DNA of 8,356 bases from Candidatus Falkowbacteria bacterium CG10_big_fil_rev_8_21_14_0_10_43_10 (GCA_002773655.1 PFAR01000046.1:1-8356), one strand, 5' to 3'. Positions 1-6,624 are shown, numbered from the stretch's first letter. Numbers and translations are program-made. Notes: generated from the sequence alone by a model not told the origin.

Positions 1-48
1 TTGACCCCCTCTGTATCTCCCTCTTATAAAGAGAGAGAGAAAATTTTA
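1..48 (+). repeat. Palindromic C-rich/GA-rich element inside pheT (left end may lie outside the window)
   Basis: Bases 16-25 pair with 29-38 around a 3-nt loop with one mismatch, preceded by a C-run (5-9). The piece is translated in frame as low-complexity sequence rich in Pro, Ser and Glu/Arg, immediately before the conserved LGRPLAEALGLDD stretch. It resembles short interspersed palindromes I associate with Patescibacteria genomes. That family assignment is from memory, and the left boundary cannot be set. Confidence 0.5.
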
Positions 49-2025
49 GGCAGACCATTAGCAGAAGCTTTAGGTTTAGACGATGTTGTGTACGAAATTG
101 ATAATAAATCAATCACTAATCGACCGGATTTGTGGGGGCATTATGGAATGGCGAGGGATTTGGCAGCGGTACTGCCCTCACCCCTAACCCCTCTCCCGCT
201 TCAGCCGCTTGAGCGGCTTCGCGGGCGAGGGGAAACTAAGCTGCAAGTGAAGGTTGAGGATAAAAAATTATGTCCGCGGTATATGGCGGCAGTTGTGGAT
301 GGTATAGAAATAAAGCCGTCGCCCGCGTGGATGCAGAAAAGATTAATTTCCTGCGGCATGCGGCCGATAAGTAATATAGTGGACATTACTAATTATGTGA
401 TGTTGGAATTAGGCCAGCCGACGCACGCTTTTGACGCGCAAAAGTTAGGCAATACTATAATCGTGCGGCGGGCAAAACAAAACGAAAAGATAACGACTTT
501 GGACGGGCAAGAACGAAAGTTGGATGAGGAAATGTTGTTAATAACTGACGGAAAAAATCCAGTGGCCATTGCGGGCGTGATGGGCGGCGGCAATTCGGAA
601 ATTGACGATAGTACCAAAAGTATCGTGATAGAGTCGGCGAATTTCAATCCAATTTCTATCCGCCAAACTTCGCAAAAGCTGGGCTTGCGCAGCGAGGCGT
701 CAATGCGCTTTGAAAAGTCCCTTGACCCGAACTTGTGCGAAGTTGCGATACAGCGAATTATTAGCTTAATTAAAGCCAGTTGCCCGCAGGCAAAAGCCGC
801 GAGCAACTTGGCAGACATCAAAAATTTTAAATTAAATCAGGGGCCAATCAAACTTAATTTAGAATGGCTGAACAAAAAAATTGGGGTGGAAATGCCCAAA
901 GCAAAAGTAGTGAAAATTTTTAAAAGTTTGGGATTTGTCGTTTCCGGCGGAAAAATGTTGAGCGTGAAAGTTCCGACTTGGCGGGCAACTAAAGATGTTT
1001 CCCTTCCTGAAGATTTGGCGGAAGAAGTAGTCAGAATTTACGGCTACGATAATATTAAATTAACAATGCCGCAAGCTTCCATGCAGGCGCCGGAAGTAAA
1101 TGAGGAGAGGGAATTTGTCAACAAACTAAAAGATATTTTGTCCGGTGGCGCGGGAATGACGGAAGTTTATAATTATTCTTTCGTGAACGAGGCGCGGTTA
1201 AAGAAATTAAACATAGACGCGGATAAATACATTAAACTGGCTAATCCTTTAACAAATGAGTATACTTTATTAAGACAAACGATTCATCCGCTGCTGCTGG
1301 AAAATGTTGTTGCTAACCAGCGCAACTTTAAGGTTATTAAAGTGTACGAAGTGGGAAATGTTTTTTGGAATAAAGCGGGACAATTAAAAAAAGACCGAAC
1401 TGGCAAGGAAAAGCTGCCTCATCAGCAATTAATGCTTTCCTGTGTATACGCGAGCGAAGAAAACGACAACTTTTTTAAGCTGAAGGGCATTATTGAGTAT
1501 TTATTGTTAATATTAGGAATAAAGGAAGTAGGTTATTCCCGTTCGCATGACATAGAATACGCCAGTAATGAGAGCAGGGTTGAAGTAGGCGGAGAGTTAA
1601 CCGGTTATTTGTTTAATATTGACGGCAATATCGCCAAAAACGTGGGAATTAAAATAAACGCGGCTATTTGCGAACTGGATTTAGCGTCACTATTTAAGCG
1701 ATATCAAAGCGCGGGCGCAAAATCATATCAACCAAAAAATAAATTCCCTTTCGTTTATCGCGACCTGGCTTTTGTCATTGATGAAAAAATACTATATAAT
1801 GATTTTAAGGAAGCCATGCTTGGCGCGAACGGATTAATAAAAGAAGTTGAGCTGTTTGATTTGTATACGGGCGATAAGGTGGGAAACGGCAAAAAAAATT
1901 TAGCTTTCCATATTACTTTCGGCGATCCGAAAAAAACTTTAACCGGAGAAGACGCGGATAAAGCGCAAGATGAAATAGTGAAACATTTAAACAAAAAATT
2001 TGGCGCGCAACTGCGCGATTTTTAA
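1..2025 (+). CDS. pheT: Phenylalanyl-tRNA synthetase beta subunit, 5'-truncated by the window
   Basis: This is the beta chain of the cytoplasmic alpha2beta2 enzyme that charges tRNA-Phe with phenylalanine. 674 codons are visible. In order they hold a B1-like segment (about 18-57, with TNRPDLWGHYG), the B3/B4 editing-type domain (about 91-250, with GQPTHAFDA and AGVMGGGNSEI), the B5 domain (about 283-356), the catalytic-core-like B6/B7 region (about 365-570) and the C-terminal FDX-ACB anticodon-binding domain (about 580-674, with YRDLAFVID). The family is usually near 800 residues and starts with an OB-fold tRNA-binding domain. That part, roughly 120-140 residues, is missing, so the true start lies upstream and the TTG at base 1 is probably an internal codon. 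Two stretches do not look like PheT: residues 2-16 and the proline-rich residues 59-79. Both coincide with palindromic DNA elements and sit at domain borders. pheS would be expected just upstream, which cannot be seen here. Confidence 0.96.
   Translation: MTPSVSPSYKEREKILGRPLAEALGLDDVVYEIDNKSITNRPDLWGHYGMARDLAAVLPSPLTPLPLQPLERLRGRGETKLQVKVEDKKLCPRYMAAVVDGIEIKPSPAWMQKRLISCGMRPISNIVDITNYVMLELGQPTHAFDAQKLGNTIIVRRAKQNEKITTLDGQERKLDEEMLLITDGKNPVAIAGVMGGGNSEIDDSTKSIVIESANFNPISIRQTSQKLGLRSEASMRFEKSLDPNLCEVAIQRIISLIKASCPQAKAASNLADIKNFKLNQGPIKLNLEWLNKKIGVEMPKAKVVKIFKSLGFVVSGGKMLSVKVPTWRATKDVSLPEDLAEEVVRIYGYDNIKLTMPQASMQAPEVNEEREFVNKLKDILSGGAGMTEVYNYSFVNEARLKKLNIDADKYIKLANPLTNEYTLLRQTIHPLLLENVVANQRNFKVIKVYEVGNVFWNKAGQLKKDRTGKEKLPHQQLMLSCVYASEENDNFFKLKGIIEYLLLILGIKEVGYSRSHDIEYASNESRVEVGGELTGYLFNIDGNIAKNVGIKINAAICELDLASLFKRYQSAGAKSYQPKNKFPFVYRDLAFVIDEKILYNDFKEAMLGANGLIKEVELFDLYTGDKVGNGKKNLAFHITFGDPKKTLTGEDADKAQDEIVKHLNKKFGAQLRDF
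175..237 (+). repeat. In-frame GC-rich palindromic element inside pheT
   Basis: This is a 63-bp element, exactly 21 codons. Outer arms 188-199 and 221-232 are complementary over 12 bases with one mismatch. Inside them, 203-209 and 212-218 are perfect complements, giving a nested hairpin. The left flank CCCTCACCCCT and the right flank GAGGGGAA recur in the element at 2362-2403. The encoded peptide (residues 59-79) is proline- and leucine-rich, then arginine- and glycine-rich, and falls in the linker between the B1-like segment and the B3/B4 domain. This is consistent with a mobile palindrome tolerated in a surface loop. Confidence 0.75.
2004..2023 (+). terminator. Possible weak intrinsic terminator overlapping the pheT stop codon
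   Basis: CGCGC (2004-2008) and GCGCG (2013-2017) form a 5-bp all-GC stem with an AACT loop, followed by A and five Ts that run into the TAA stop. The stem is short, it lies within coding sequence, and no promoter is visible before the next gene at 2045. If it works, it would only reduce read-through. It could equally be a by-product of the codons for GAQLRD. Confidence 0.3.
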
Positions 2026-2032
2026 TACTCTT

Positions 2033-2041
2033 AAAGGAGGG
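2033..2041 (+). promoter_or_regulatory. Strong Shine-Dalgarno site that fixes the start of the next gene at 2045
   Basis: AAAGGAGGG lies 3-4 nt before ATG 2045 and just after the pheT stop. It favours ATG 2045 over the in-frame ATG at 2000, which would overlap pheT by 26 nt and has no comparable site. Confidence 0.85.
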
Positions 2042-2044
2042 AAT

Positions 2045-2359
2045 ATGCAAATTGTAAAAAAATTAGACTTAAAATCAGTCGCTAACATCTACGGCGCTTT
2101 TTTGGCGCTGAGCGCGTTTTTAACTGGGCTGGGAATAGGCGCCGTCAATATTGTTAACCGGGTTCTGGAGGGCGGCAACGGAATCGGGGCTGTCGCGGTA
2201 ATTATAGTATTCAACATTTTGTACGGAATTTTAGTGGGGTTGATCAGCGCACTGGCGGCGGCGGTGGTCGGCTATATTACCGGCTGGATTTTTGCGTGGC
2301 TTTATAATTTTTTCGTAAAGATTAAATTTATTGGAGGAATTAAGATCGAGTTAGAATAA
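2045..2359 (+). CDS. Small integral membrane protein, DUF3566-like (104 aa)
   Basis: The reading frame stays open upstream to ATG 2000, but ATG 2045 follows a strong Shine-Dalgarno site and gives a protein starting MQIVKKLDLKS. A short basic, probably cytoplasmic N-terminus leads into a first membrane helix at about 14-37. A Gly/Asn-rich turn (42-48) follows, and then a long hydrophobic stretch at about 49-90 that could make two helices. The end is WLYNFFVKIKFIGGIKIEL. The layout of a KxLxxKSVA start, a hydrophobic core, an AWLYN motif and a terminal GGI-E-E resembles small DUF3566-type or related uncharacterised membrane proteins of bacteria and archaea, but I assign this by overall pattern only. 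It starts 19 nt after pheT, so it is probably co-transcribed with it. The biochemical role is unknown. Confidence 0.8.
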   Translation: MQIVKKLDLKSVANIYGAFLALSAFLTGLGIGAVNIVNRVLEGGNGIGAVAVIIVFNILYGILVGLISALAAAVVGYITGWIFAWLYNFFVKIKFIGGIKIELE

Positions 2360-2361
2360 TA

Positions 2362-2403
2362 CCCTCACCCCTGCCTCTCCCCCGAAGGTGGAGGGGAACT
2401 AAA
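2362..2403 (+). repeat. Intergenic palindromic element related to the one inside pheT
   Basis: It begins CCCTCACCCCT, identical to the start of the element at 175, continues CCTCTCCC, and ends GGAGGGGAACTAAA, like the 3' flank of that element. Bases 2374-2383 pair with 2387-2396 (one mismatch, one G-T pair) around a 3-nt loop. It lacks the inner hairpin of the pheT copy. It begins 2 nt after the stop of the preceding gene. A T-run at 2405-2410 follows the hairpin but at a distance of 8 nt, so terminator activity is doubtful. Confidence 0.7.
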
Positions 2404-2426
2404 GTTTTTTAAGTTTATAAGGGAAT

Positions 2427-2732
2427 ATGATAGAAACTTCAAAAGACATCTTATGGATAACAATCGCCGGCAGTGCCGGGTTGCTGACTCTTTTTTTATG
2501 CTGGGGAATCTTTTATATGGTGATGATAATCAGGGCGGCGTCAAAATCCGTTAAGCGGGTGGAGCAGGTGATTGAAAGCATTAATGAGGCCATAAAAACA
2601 ACTAAAGAAAAAATTGAACATAGCGCCGCTTACTTGTCTGTGCTGGGAGAGGGCATAAAGAAAGTGATGGAAATTGCCAGAGACAGCGGAGTTGATATTA
2701 AAGGCAAGAAGCCAAGAAGAAGCAAAGAGTAA
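2427..2732 (+). CDS. Small single-pass membrane protein with amphipathic/coiled-coil tail (101 aa)
   Basis: One hydrophobic segment spans about residues 9-35 (with GLLTLFLCWGIFYMVMII). It is followed by a charged amphipathic region at about 37-85 with regular V/I/L spacing (SVKRVEQVIESINEAIKTTK), then a basic tail (KGKKPRRSKE). This matches the general plan of small DUF948- or YtxH-like envelope proteins, with an N-terminal anchor and a helical tail, but no diagnostic motif is present and the function is unknown. The start is supported by a weak AAGGG upstream (2419-2423) and by the membrane segment beginning just after it. It lies 67 nt after the previous gene, separated by a palindromic repeat, and is probably the last gene of the pheT unit because a terminator follows. 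Confidence 0.75.
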   Translation: MIETSKDILWITIAGSAGLLTLFLCWGIFYMVMIIRAASKSVKRVEQVIESINEAIKTTKEKIEHSAAYLSVLGEGIKKVMEIARDSGVDIKGKKPRRSKE

Positions 2733-2756
2733 AAAGGCAAAAACAATAATCAGCCA

Positions 2757-2780
2757 GGACGTTTTACGTTCTTTTTTATT
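2757..2780 (+). terminator. Intrinsic terminator ending the pheT unit
   Basis: GGACGT (2757-2762) pairs with ACGTTC (2766-2771) across a TTT loop, with one G-T pair; A2756 and T2772 can extend it. The run TTTTTTATT follows directly. It lies 24 nt after the stop of the 101-residue membrane protein and immediately before the dnaE promoter, where a unit boundary is expected. Confidence 0.7.
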
Positions 2781-2808
2781 TGCCAACAACATTTTTTTGG
2801 GATATGAT
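2780..2808 (+). promoter_or_regulatory. Sigma70-type promoter for the dnaE leader
   Basis: The -35 box TTGCCA (2780-2785) and the -10 box TATGAT (2803-2808) are separated by 17 nt, each differing from consensus at one position. The predicted transcription start is about 2814-2816, some 200 nt before dnaE. The spacer contains a run of seven Ts. Confidence 0.7.
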
Positions 2809-2840
2809 ATATTTGTTATAAAACAATAAAAAATTTGAGA

Positions 2841-2881
2841 TAAAGGAGGACGAGGATGCAATGCGCGTCTCGTCTTTTATT
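2841..2881 (+). promoter_or_regulatory. Leader hairpin with T-run adjoining a strong Shine-Dalgarno site (possible attenuator)
   Basis: TAAAGGAGG (2841-2849) is a near-perfect ribosome-binding sequence 6 nt before ATG 2856. Starting at its last base, GACGAG (2849-2854) is the exact complement of CTCGTC (2869-2874), with further inner pairing (2856-2859 with 2865-2868) and TTTTATT after the stem. The stem therefore contains the start codon and abuts the ribosome site, while its 3' side looks like a terminator. Formation of the hairpin and ribosome binding should compete, a layout compatible with attenuation of dnaE. This is inferred from sequence only. Confidence 0.4.
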
Positions 2882-2999
2882 ACTTCCATATTATTTTTTA
2901 TTCCCGATTTTTTTACTGTCATTCCGCAGTATTGCGGAGTCTAGAATTTGTTTGCAGAGAGTAGGCAGAAATTCTCGTTTTTACGGGAATGATAAATGA
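2856..2999 (+). CDS. Candidate 47-aa upstream ORF in the dnaE leader
   Basis: ATG 2856 has a textbook Shine-Dalgarno site (2841-2849, 6-nt spacing) and opens a 47-codon frame that ends in TGA at 2997-2999, 18 nt before the dnaE start. Residues 1-21 are hydrophobic after a short polar start (LLLLPYYFLFPIFLL). Residues 22-47 are simply the translation of the REP-like repeat and include SRFYGND, which resembles the SRFRGND string that such repeats commonly give when translated. The protein itself is thus unlikely to be conserved, but the initiation site could be used and would deliver ribosomes close to dnaE. A second ATG at 2861 opens a different 27-codon frame ending at 2944. It is treated as a possible leader peptide, not an established gene. 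Confidence 0.3.
   Translation: MQCASRLLLLPYYFLFPIFLLSFRSIAESRICLQRVGRNSRFYGNDK
2918..2993 (+). repeat. REP-like two-hairpin interspersed element between leader and dnaE
   Basis: The outer ends TCATTCC (2919-2925) and GGAATGA (2986-2992) are inverted complements. Inside, TCCGC (2923-2927) pairs with GCGGA (2934-2938), AGAATTT (2943-2949) pairs with AAATTCT (2969-2975), and ATTCTCG (2971-2977) pairs with CGGGAAT (2984-2990, one G-T pair). The order of motifs, GTCATTCC-hairpin-TCTAGAA and later ATTC-hairpin-GGGAATGA, is that of the widespread REP-like elements whose ends read GTCATTCC and GGAATGAC. This copy is diverged. It ends 25 nt before the dnaE ATG. Confidence 0.65.
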
Positions 3000-3017
3000 C
3001 GGAGATGACATAAACAT

Positions 3018-6000
3018 ATGCCCAAATTCACTCATTTGCATATCCATACCCATTACAGTCTGCTTGACGGTTTAATAAAACCGAGCGAGCTGGTGCAGAA
3101 AATAAAAGAAGACGGCGGGGACGCGGTTGCCATTACCGACCACGGGGTAATGTACGGTATAATTGATTTTTATCAAGAGTGCAAAAGGGCCGGCATTAAG
3201 CCGATTATTGGAGTGGAAGCTTATGTGGCGCCGAATGGCCGGCATAACAAGCGGGCCAGAGCTGATGAAAAGAATTACCATCTGATTCTGCTCGCGAAAA
3301 ACAATACCGGCTACCGGAATTTAATTAAGCTGGTAAGCTTAGCCCACCTGGAGGGATTTTATTATAAGCCGCGCATTGACGACGAATTATTGGCGGAACA
3401 CTATGAGGGTTTAATCGCCATGACCGCCTGCATCCAGGGAGAAGTTCCGATGCTGATTTTATCCGGCCAGGAGGAAAAGGCCAGGGAAAAAATTTTATAT
3501 TATAAAAATTTATTCGGTCCGGACAGCTTTTATTTGGAAATTCAGCATAATCCTTCCATTGCCAAACAGGGATATGTCAATCAGGCCCTGATTAAACTAA
3601 GCCGAGAGTTAAATGTGCCGCTGGTGGCGACTAATGACGCCCATTATTTGAATAAAGAGGACGATGAAGCCCATGACGTGTTGATTTGCCTGCAAACCAA
3701 GCGTAAGAAAAAAGAGAGCAACCGCATGAGCATGTTGGGCGAGGATTTTTCCGTGAAATCGGCGCGGGAGATGGCGGAAGTTTTTAAAGATACTCCGGAG
3801 GCGATCGCCAATACCAATAAAGTTGCCGAAATGTGCAATGTGGAAATAAAGCTGGGTGAATATCAGCTTCCCCGCTTTGAGGTGCCGGAGGGATACACGG
3901 ACAAAAGTTATTTGGAAAAATTATGTTATAAAGGGCTGATAAAGCGCTACGGAAAAAGCTACAGTGAAATTGACCAGGAAAAAAAAGACAGGCTTGATTA
4001 TGAGCTGGCTGTTATAAATAAGATGGGCTTTCCTTCTTATTTTTTAATCGTAGCCGATTTTGTCAGCTGGGCCAAGGAAAATGGCATTATAGTCGGCCCG
4101 GGGCGCGGCAGCGCCGCCGGTTCTTTCGCTTCTTATATTTTAGGCATTACTAATTTAGATCCTTTAGAGTATGACTTAGTGTTTGAGCGATTTTTGAATC
4201 CGGAGCGCATTTCCATGCCGGATATTGATTTGGATTTTGCCGATGCGCGCCGCGATGAGGTAATTAAATATGTGGAAAAAAAGTATGGCAAGGACCATGT
4301 CTCGCAGATTGTAACTTTTTCCACCATGGCCGCCCGGGCGGCCGTGCGGGATGTCGGCCGGGTGCTGGATTATTCTTATGATTTTTGCGATAAAATAGCC
4401 AAATCCATTCCCATGTTCACCACTATCGCGCAGGCGGTAAAAATGCCGGAATTGAGGGAGATATACCAGCGGGAGGAGGGAGCGCGGGAAATAATAAATA
4501 ACGCGAAAAAGATTGAGAATGTCATCCGCCATTCTTCCGTTCATGCCTGCGGCGTTTTAATAACCAATGATCCGGTCACCGATTATGCCCCCGTGCAGTA
4601 TATTTCCTCCGACGAGCAGGGCTTTACTGTTTCGCAATATTCTTTGCACCCAATTGAAGATTTGGGATTGCTAAAAATGGATTTTTTAGGATTAAAGAAT
4701 TTGACGATTATTGAATCGGCTTTAAAGATCATTAAAAATACCCGCGACGTTAAAATTGACATTGATAAAATTCCTTTTAATGAACAAAGTACTTATAAAT
4801 TGCTGCAAAAAGGAGATACCACCGGCGTCTTCCAGTTAGAGTCCGCGGGCATGAAGCGTTATTTAAAAGAGTTGCAGCCGACGGAGTTTGAAGATATTAT
4901 TGCCATGGTATCATTATATCGTCCCGGGCCGATGGAATGGATTCCTGATTATATCGCCGGCAAACACGGAAAAAAGCAGCCAAGATATTTACATCCAAAA
5001 TTAGAGCCGATTTTAGCTAAAACTTACGGGGTGGCGATATACCAGGAGCAGGTAATGCAGATGGCGAGGGATTTAGCAGGCTTTACCATGGGAGAGGCGG
5101 ACGTATTGCGCCGCGCTATTGGTAAAAAAATTCCTAAACTCTTAGCTGAACAAAAAAGCAAATTTATTGACGGCTGTGTAAAGCACGGGATCGCCAGCGA
5201 ACTGGCCGAAGAGATTTTCGCTTTTATTGAGCCATTTGCCGGCTACGGATTCAATCGGAGCCACGCCGCCTGCTACGCCTTAATCGGTTACCAAACCGCT
5301 TACTTGAAAGCGAACTACCCAACGGAATTTATGGCAGCCCTGATGACAGCCGATCAGGAGGATATAGAGCGGGTGCCGGTCATGATTGAAGAATGCCGCA
5401 ATATGGGCATCCAGGTTCTGCCGCCGGACGTTAATGAATCATTTGCCGACTTTACCGTGGTAACCAGCGGCACTTCCCAAAACGTGGTATCTTCGGAGCA
5501 GGAATCTAAAACCATCCGGTTCGGTCTGCGCGCCATAAAAAACGTCGGCGGCCACATCACCGAGGTTATTATCAAAGAGCGCAAAGTTAACGGGCCTTAT
5601 AAAGATATAGCTAATTTCATCCAGCGGGTGCAGGATAAAGACTTGAATAAAAAATCTATGGAAAGCCTGATAAAGACCGGCGCTTTTGACAAAATGGAAG
5701 AGCGGGGCAAGCTCCTGGCTAACCTGGATAAAATGCTGGAATACAGCCGCAACCTGACCTCGGCCAGAAACAGCGGGCAGGACAGCCTGTTTTCCCTGTC
5801 GCCGCAACTGGAAGTAGCTTCGACTATAACTTTGAATGATGCTGAACCGGCAAAGAAAAATGAAATTTTAACTTGGGAAAAGGAGTTGCTCGGTCTTTAT
5901 ATATCAGATCATCCTTTTAATGAATTTTCCAAAACGCTTGGCAACAGTATAATTAAATTCAGCGATTTGACCGTTTCCCTGGCCGAAGAGTTTGTTAATG

Positions 6001-6599
6001 TGGCCGGAGTCGTCAGCGTCGTAAAAAAGATTGTTACCAAAAGCAATGAGAACATGCTGTTTGTGAAGATTGAAGATAGGCTGTCTAATATTGAGTTGCT
6101 GGTTTTTCCCAGGCTGCTTAAGGAAACGGCTGAAATTTGGACGGAAGGCAATATTGTGATCTGCCGTGGCCGGCTTTCCAACAAAGATAATGAGTTGAAA
6201 GTTTTATGTGATAAAGCAAAAAAAGTAGATGCGGGCAACGTGGTTAAAATAGCGGCTGAATTCCAAAAGACGAATAATAACGGTTTTAAGAACGGGAACA
6301 GCATTAATAATGTTTCGCCGCCGAATCCGCCGGTCATTTCCCCGAAGCGCCTTTCCGTATCCGCCCCTGATATGAATATTATTCAGCCGCTAAAAATAAA
6401 AATCAATGATGTAAATGACGGGGGATTGTTAACAAAAGTTAAAGAACAGCTGACCAAAAGCCAGGGCCAGGTCAAAGTATTTTTTTATGTTCCTAACGGC
6501 GCCGGAATGCGGATTATTGAAACTGGATTTAGGGTAGACGCAAACGACGCATTAAAAGAAAAACTAAAAGAATTATTGGGAGCGGGCGCGGTTAAATGA
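3018..6599 (+). CDS. dnaE: DNA polymerase III alpha subunit (replicative polymerase)
   Basis: The 1193 residues match a full-length DnaE (about 1160 in E. coli). An N-terminal PHP domain (about 4-280) carries the HLHIH start and the sequences ITDHG and TNDAHY. The palm has the PGRGSAAGS loop (361-369), the catalytic aspartates D402 and D404 in PDIDLDF, and D555 in LLKMDFLGLKNLT. Fingers follow (about 575-810), then a helix-hairpin-helix region (about 860-891), the beta-clamp-binding motif QDSLF (921-925), an OB fold (about 990-1065), an Asn/Pro-rich linker (about 1080-1115) and a small C-terminal domain (1120-1193). The PHP metal ligands appear complete (H8, H10, D17, H42, E67, H88, C138, D207, H209), unlike E. 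coli, so proofreading in cis is possible. ATG 3018 directly precedes the conserved PHP start; its ribosome site is weak (GGAG at 3001-3004, 13 nt away). It is transcribed from the promoter at 2780 through a structured leader. It is DnaE-type rather than PolC because no exonuclease domain is inserted. Confidence 0.98.
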   Translation: MPKFTHLHIHTHYSLLDGLIKPSELVQKIKEDGGDAVAITDHGVMYGIIDFYQECKRAGIKPIIGVEAYVAPNGRHNKRARADEKNYHLILLAKNNTGYRNLIKLVSLAHLEGFYYKPRIDDELLAEHYEGLIAMTACIQGEVPMLILSGQEEKAREKILYYKNLFGPDSFYLEIQHNPSIAKQGYVNQALIKLSRELNVPLVATNDAHYLNKEDDEAHDVLICLQTKRKKKESNRMSMLGEDFSVKSAREMAEVFKDTPEAIANTNKVAEMCNVEIKLGEYQLPRFEVPEGYTDKSYLEKLCYKGLIKRYGKSYSEIDQEKKDRLDYELAVINKMGFPSYFLIVADFVSWAKENGIIVGPGRGSAAGSFASYILGITNLDPLEYDLVFERFLNPERISMPDIDLDFADARRDEVIKYVEKKYGKDHVSQIVTFSTMAARAAVRDVGRVLDYSYDFCDKIAKSIPMFTTIAQAVKMPELREIYQREEGAREIINNAKKIENVIRHSSVHACGVLITNDPVTDYAPVQYISSDEQGFTVSQYSLHPIEDLGLLKMDFLGLKNLTIIESALKIIKNTRDVKIDIDKIPFNEQSTYKLLQKGDTTGVFQLESAGMKRYLKELQPTEFEDIIAMVSLYRPGPMEWIPDYIAGKHGKKQPRYLHPKLEPILAKTYGVAIYQEQVMQMARDLAGFTMGEADVLRRAIGKKIPKLLAEQKSKFIDGCVKHGIASELAEEIFAFIEPFAGYGFNRSHAACYALIGYQTAYLKANYPTEFMAALMTADQEDIERVPVMIEECRNMGIQVLPPDVNESFADFTVVTSGTSQNVVSSEQESKTIRFGLRAIKNVGGHITEVIIKERKVNGPYKDIANFIQRVQDKDLNKKSMESLIKTGAFDKMEERGKLLANLDKMLEYSRNLTSARNSGQDSLFSLSPQLEVASTITLNDAEPAKKNEILTWEKELLGLYISDHPFNEFSKTLGNSIIKFSDLTVSLAEEFVNVAGVVSVVKKIVTKSNENMLFVKIEDRLSNIELLVFPRLLKETAEIWTEGNIVICRGRLSNKDNELKVLCDKAKKVDAGNVVKIAAEFQKTNNNGFKNGNSINNVSPPNPPVISPKRLSVSAPDMNIIQPLKIKINDVNDGGLLTKVKEQLTKSQGQVKVFFYVPNGAGMRIIETGFRVDANDALKEKLKELLGAGAVK

Positions 6600-6624
6600 C
6601 ATTATTACAAGATATTGTCAACCA

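Noticed and set aside
1..3. TTG as the start codon of pheT
   Set aside because: The N-terminal tRNA-binding part of PheT is missing and the first residues are repeat-derived, so the gene almost certainly continues upstream of the window.
393..821. 142-codon antisense frame inside pheT, and similar minus-strand frames inside pheT, dnaE and the baseplate-J-like gene
   Set aside because: They are opposite strongly conserved coding sequence and show no domain pattern. They are best explained as by-products of codon use.
2000..2044. ATG 2000 as the start of the small membrane protein
   Set aside because: It would overlap pheT by 26 nt and has no ribosome site, whereas ATG 2045 has a strong one and gives a sensible N-terminus.
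2362..2410. Rho-independent terminator formed by the intergenic palindrome
   Set aside because: The T-run begins 8 nt after the stem, too far for a typical terminator, and the element is better explained as a repeat copy.
2541..2861. 106-codon antisense frame with a hydrophobic stretch
   Set aside because: It is the complement of the coiled-coil tail gene and runs through a clear terminator and promoter of the + strand. No ribosome site or family resemblance was seen.
2861..2944. 27-codon frame from ATG 2861 in the dnaE leader
   Set aside because: Its distance to the Shine-Dalgarno site (11 nt) is poorer than for ATG 2856, and it runs into the repeat. Kept only as an alternative leader peptide.
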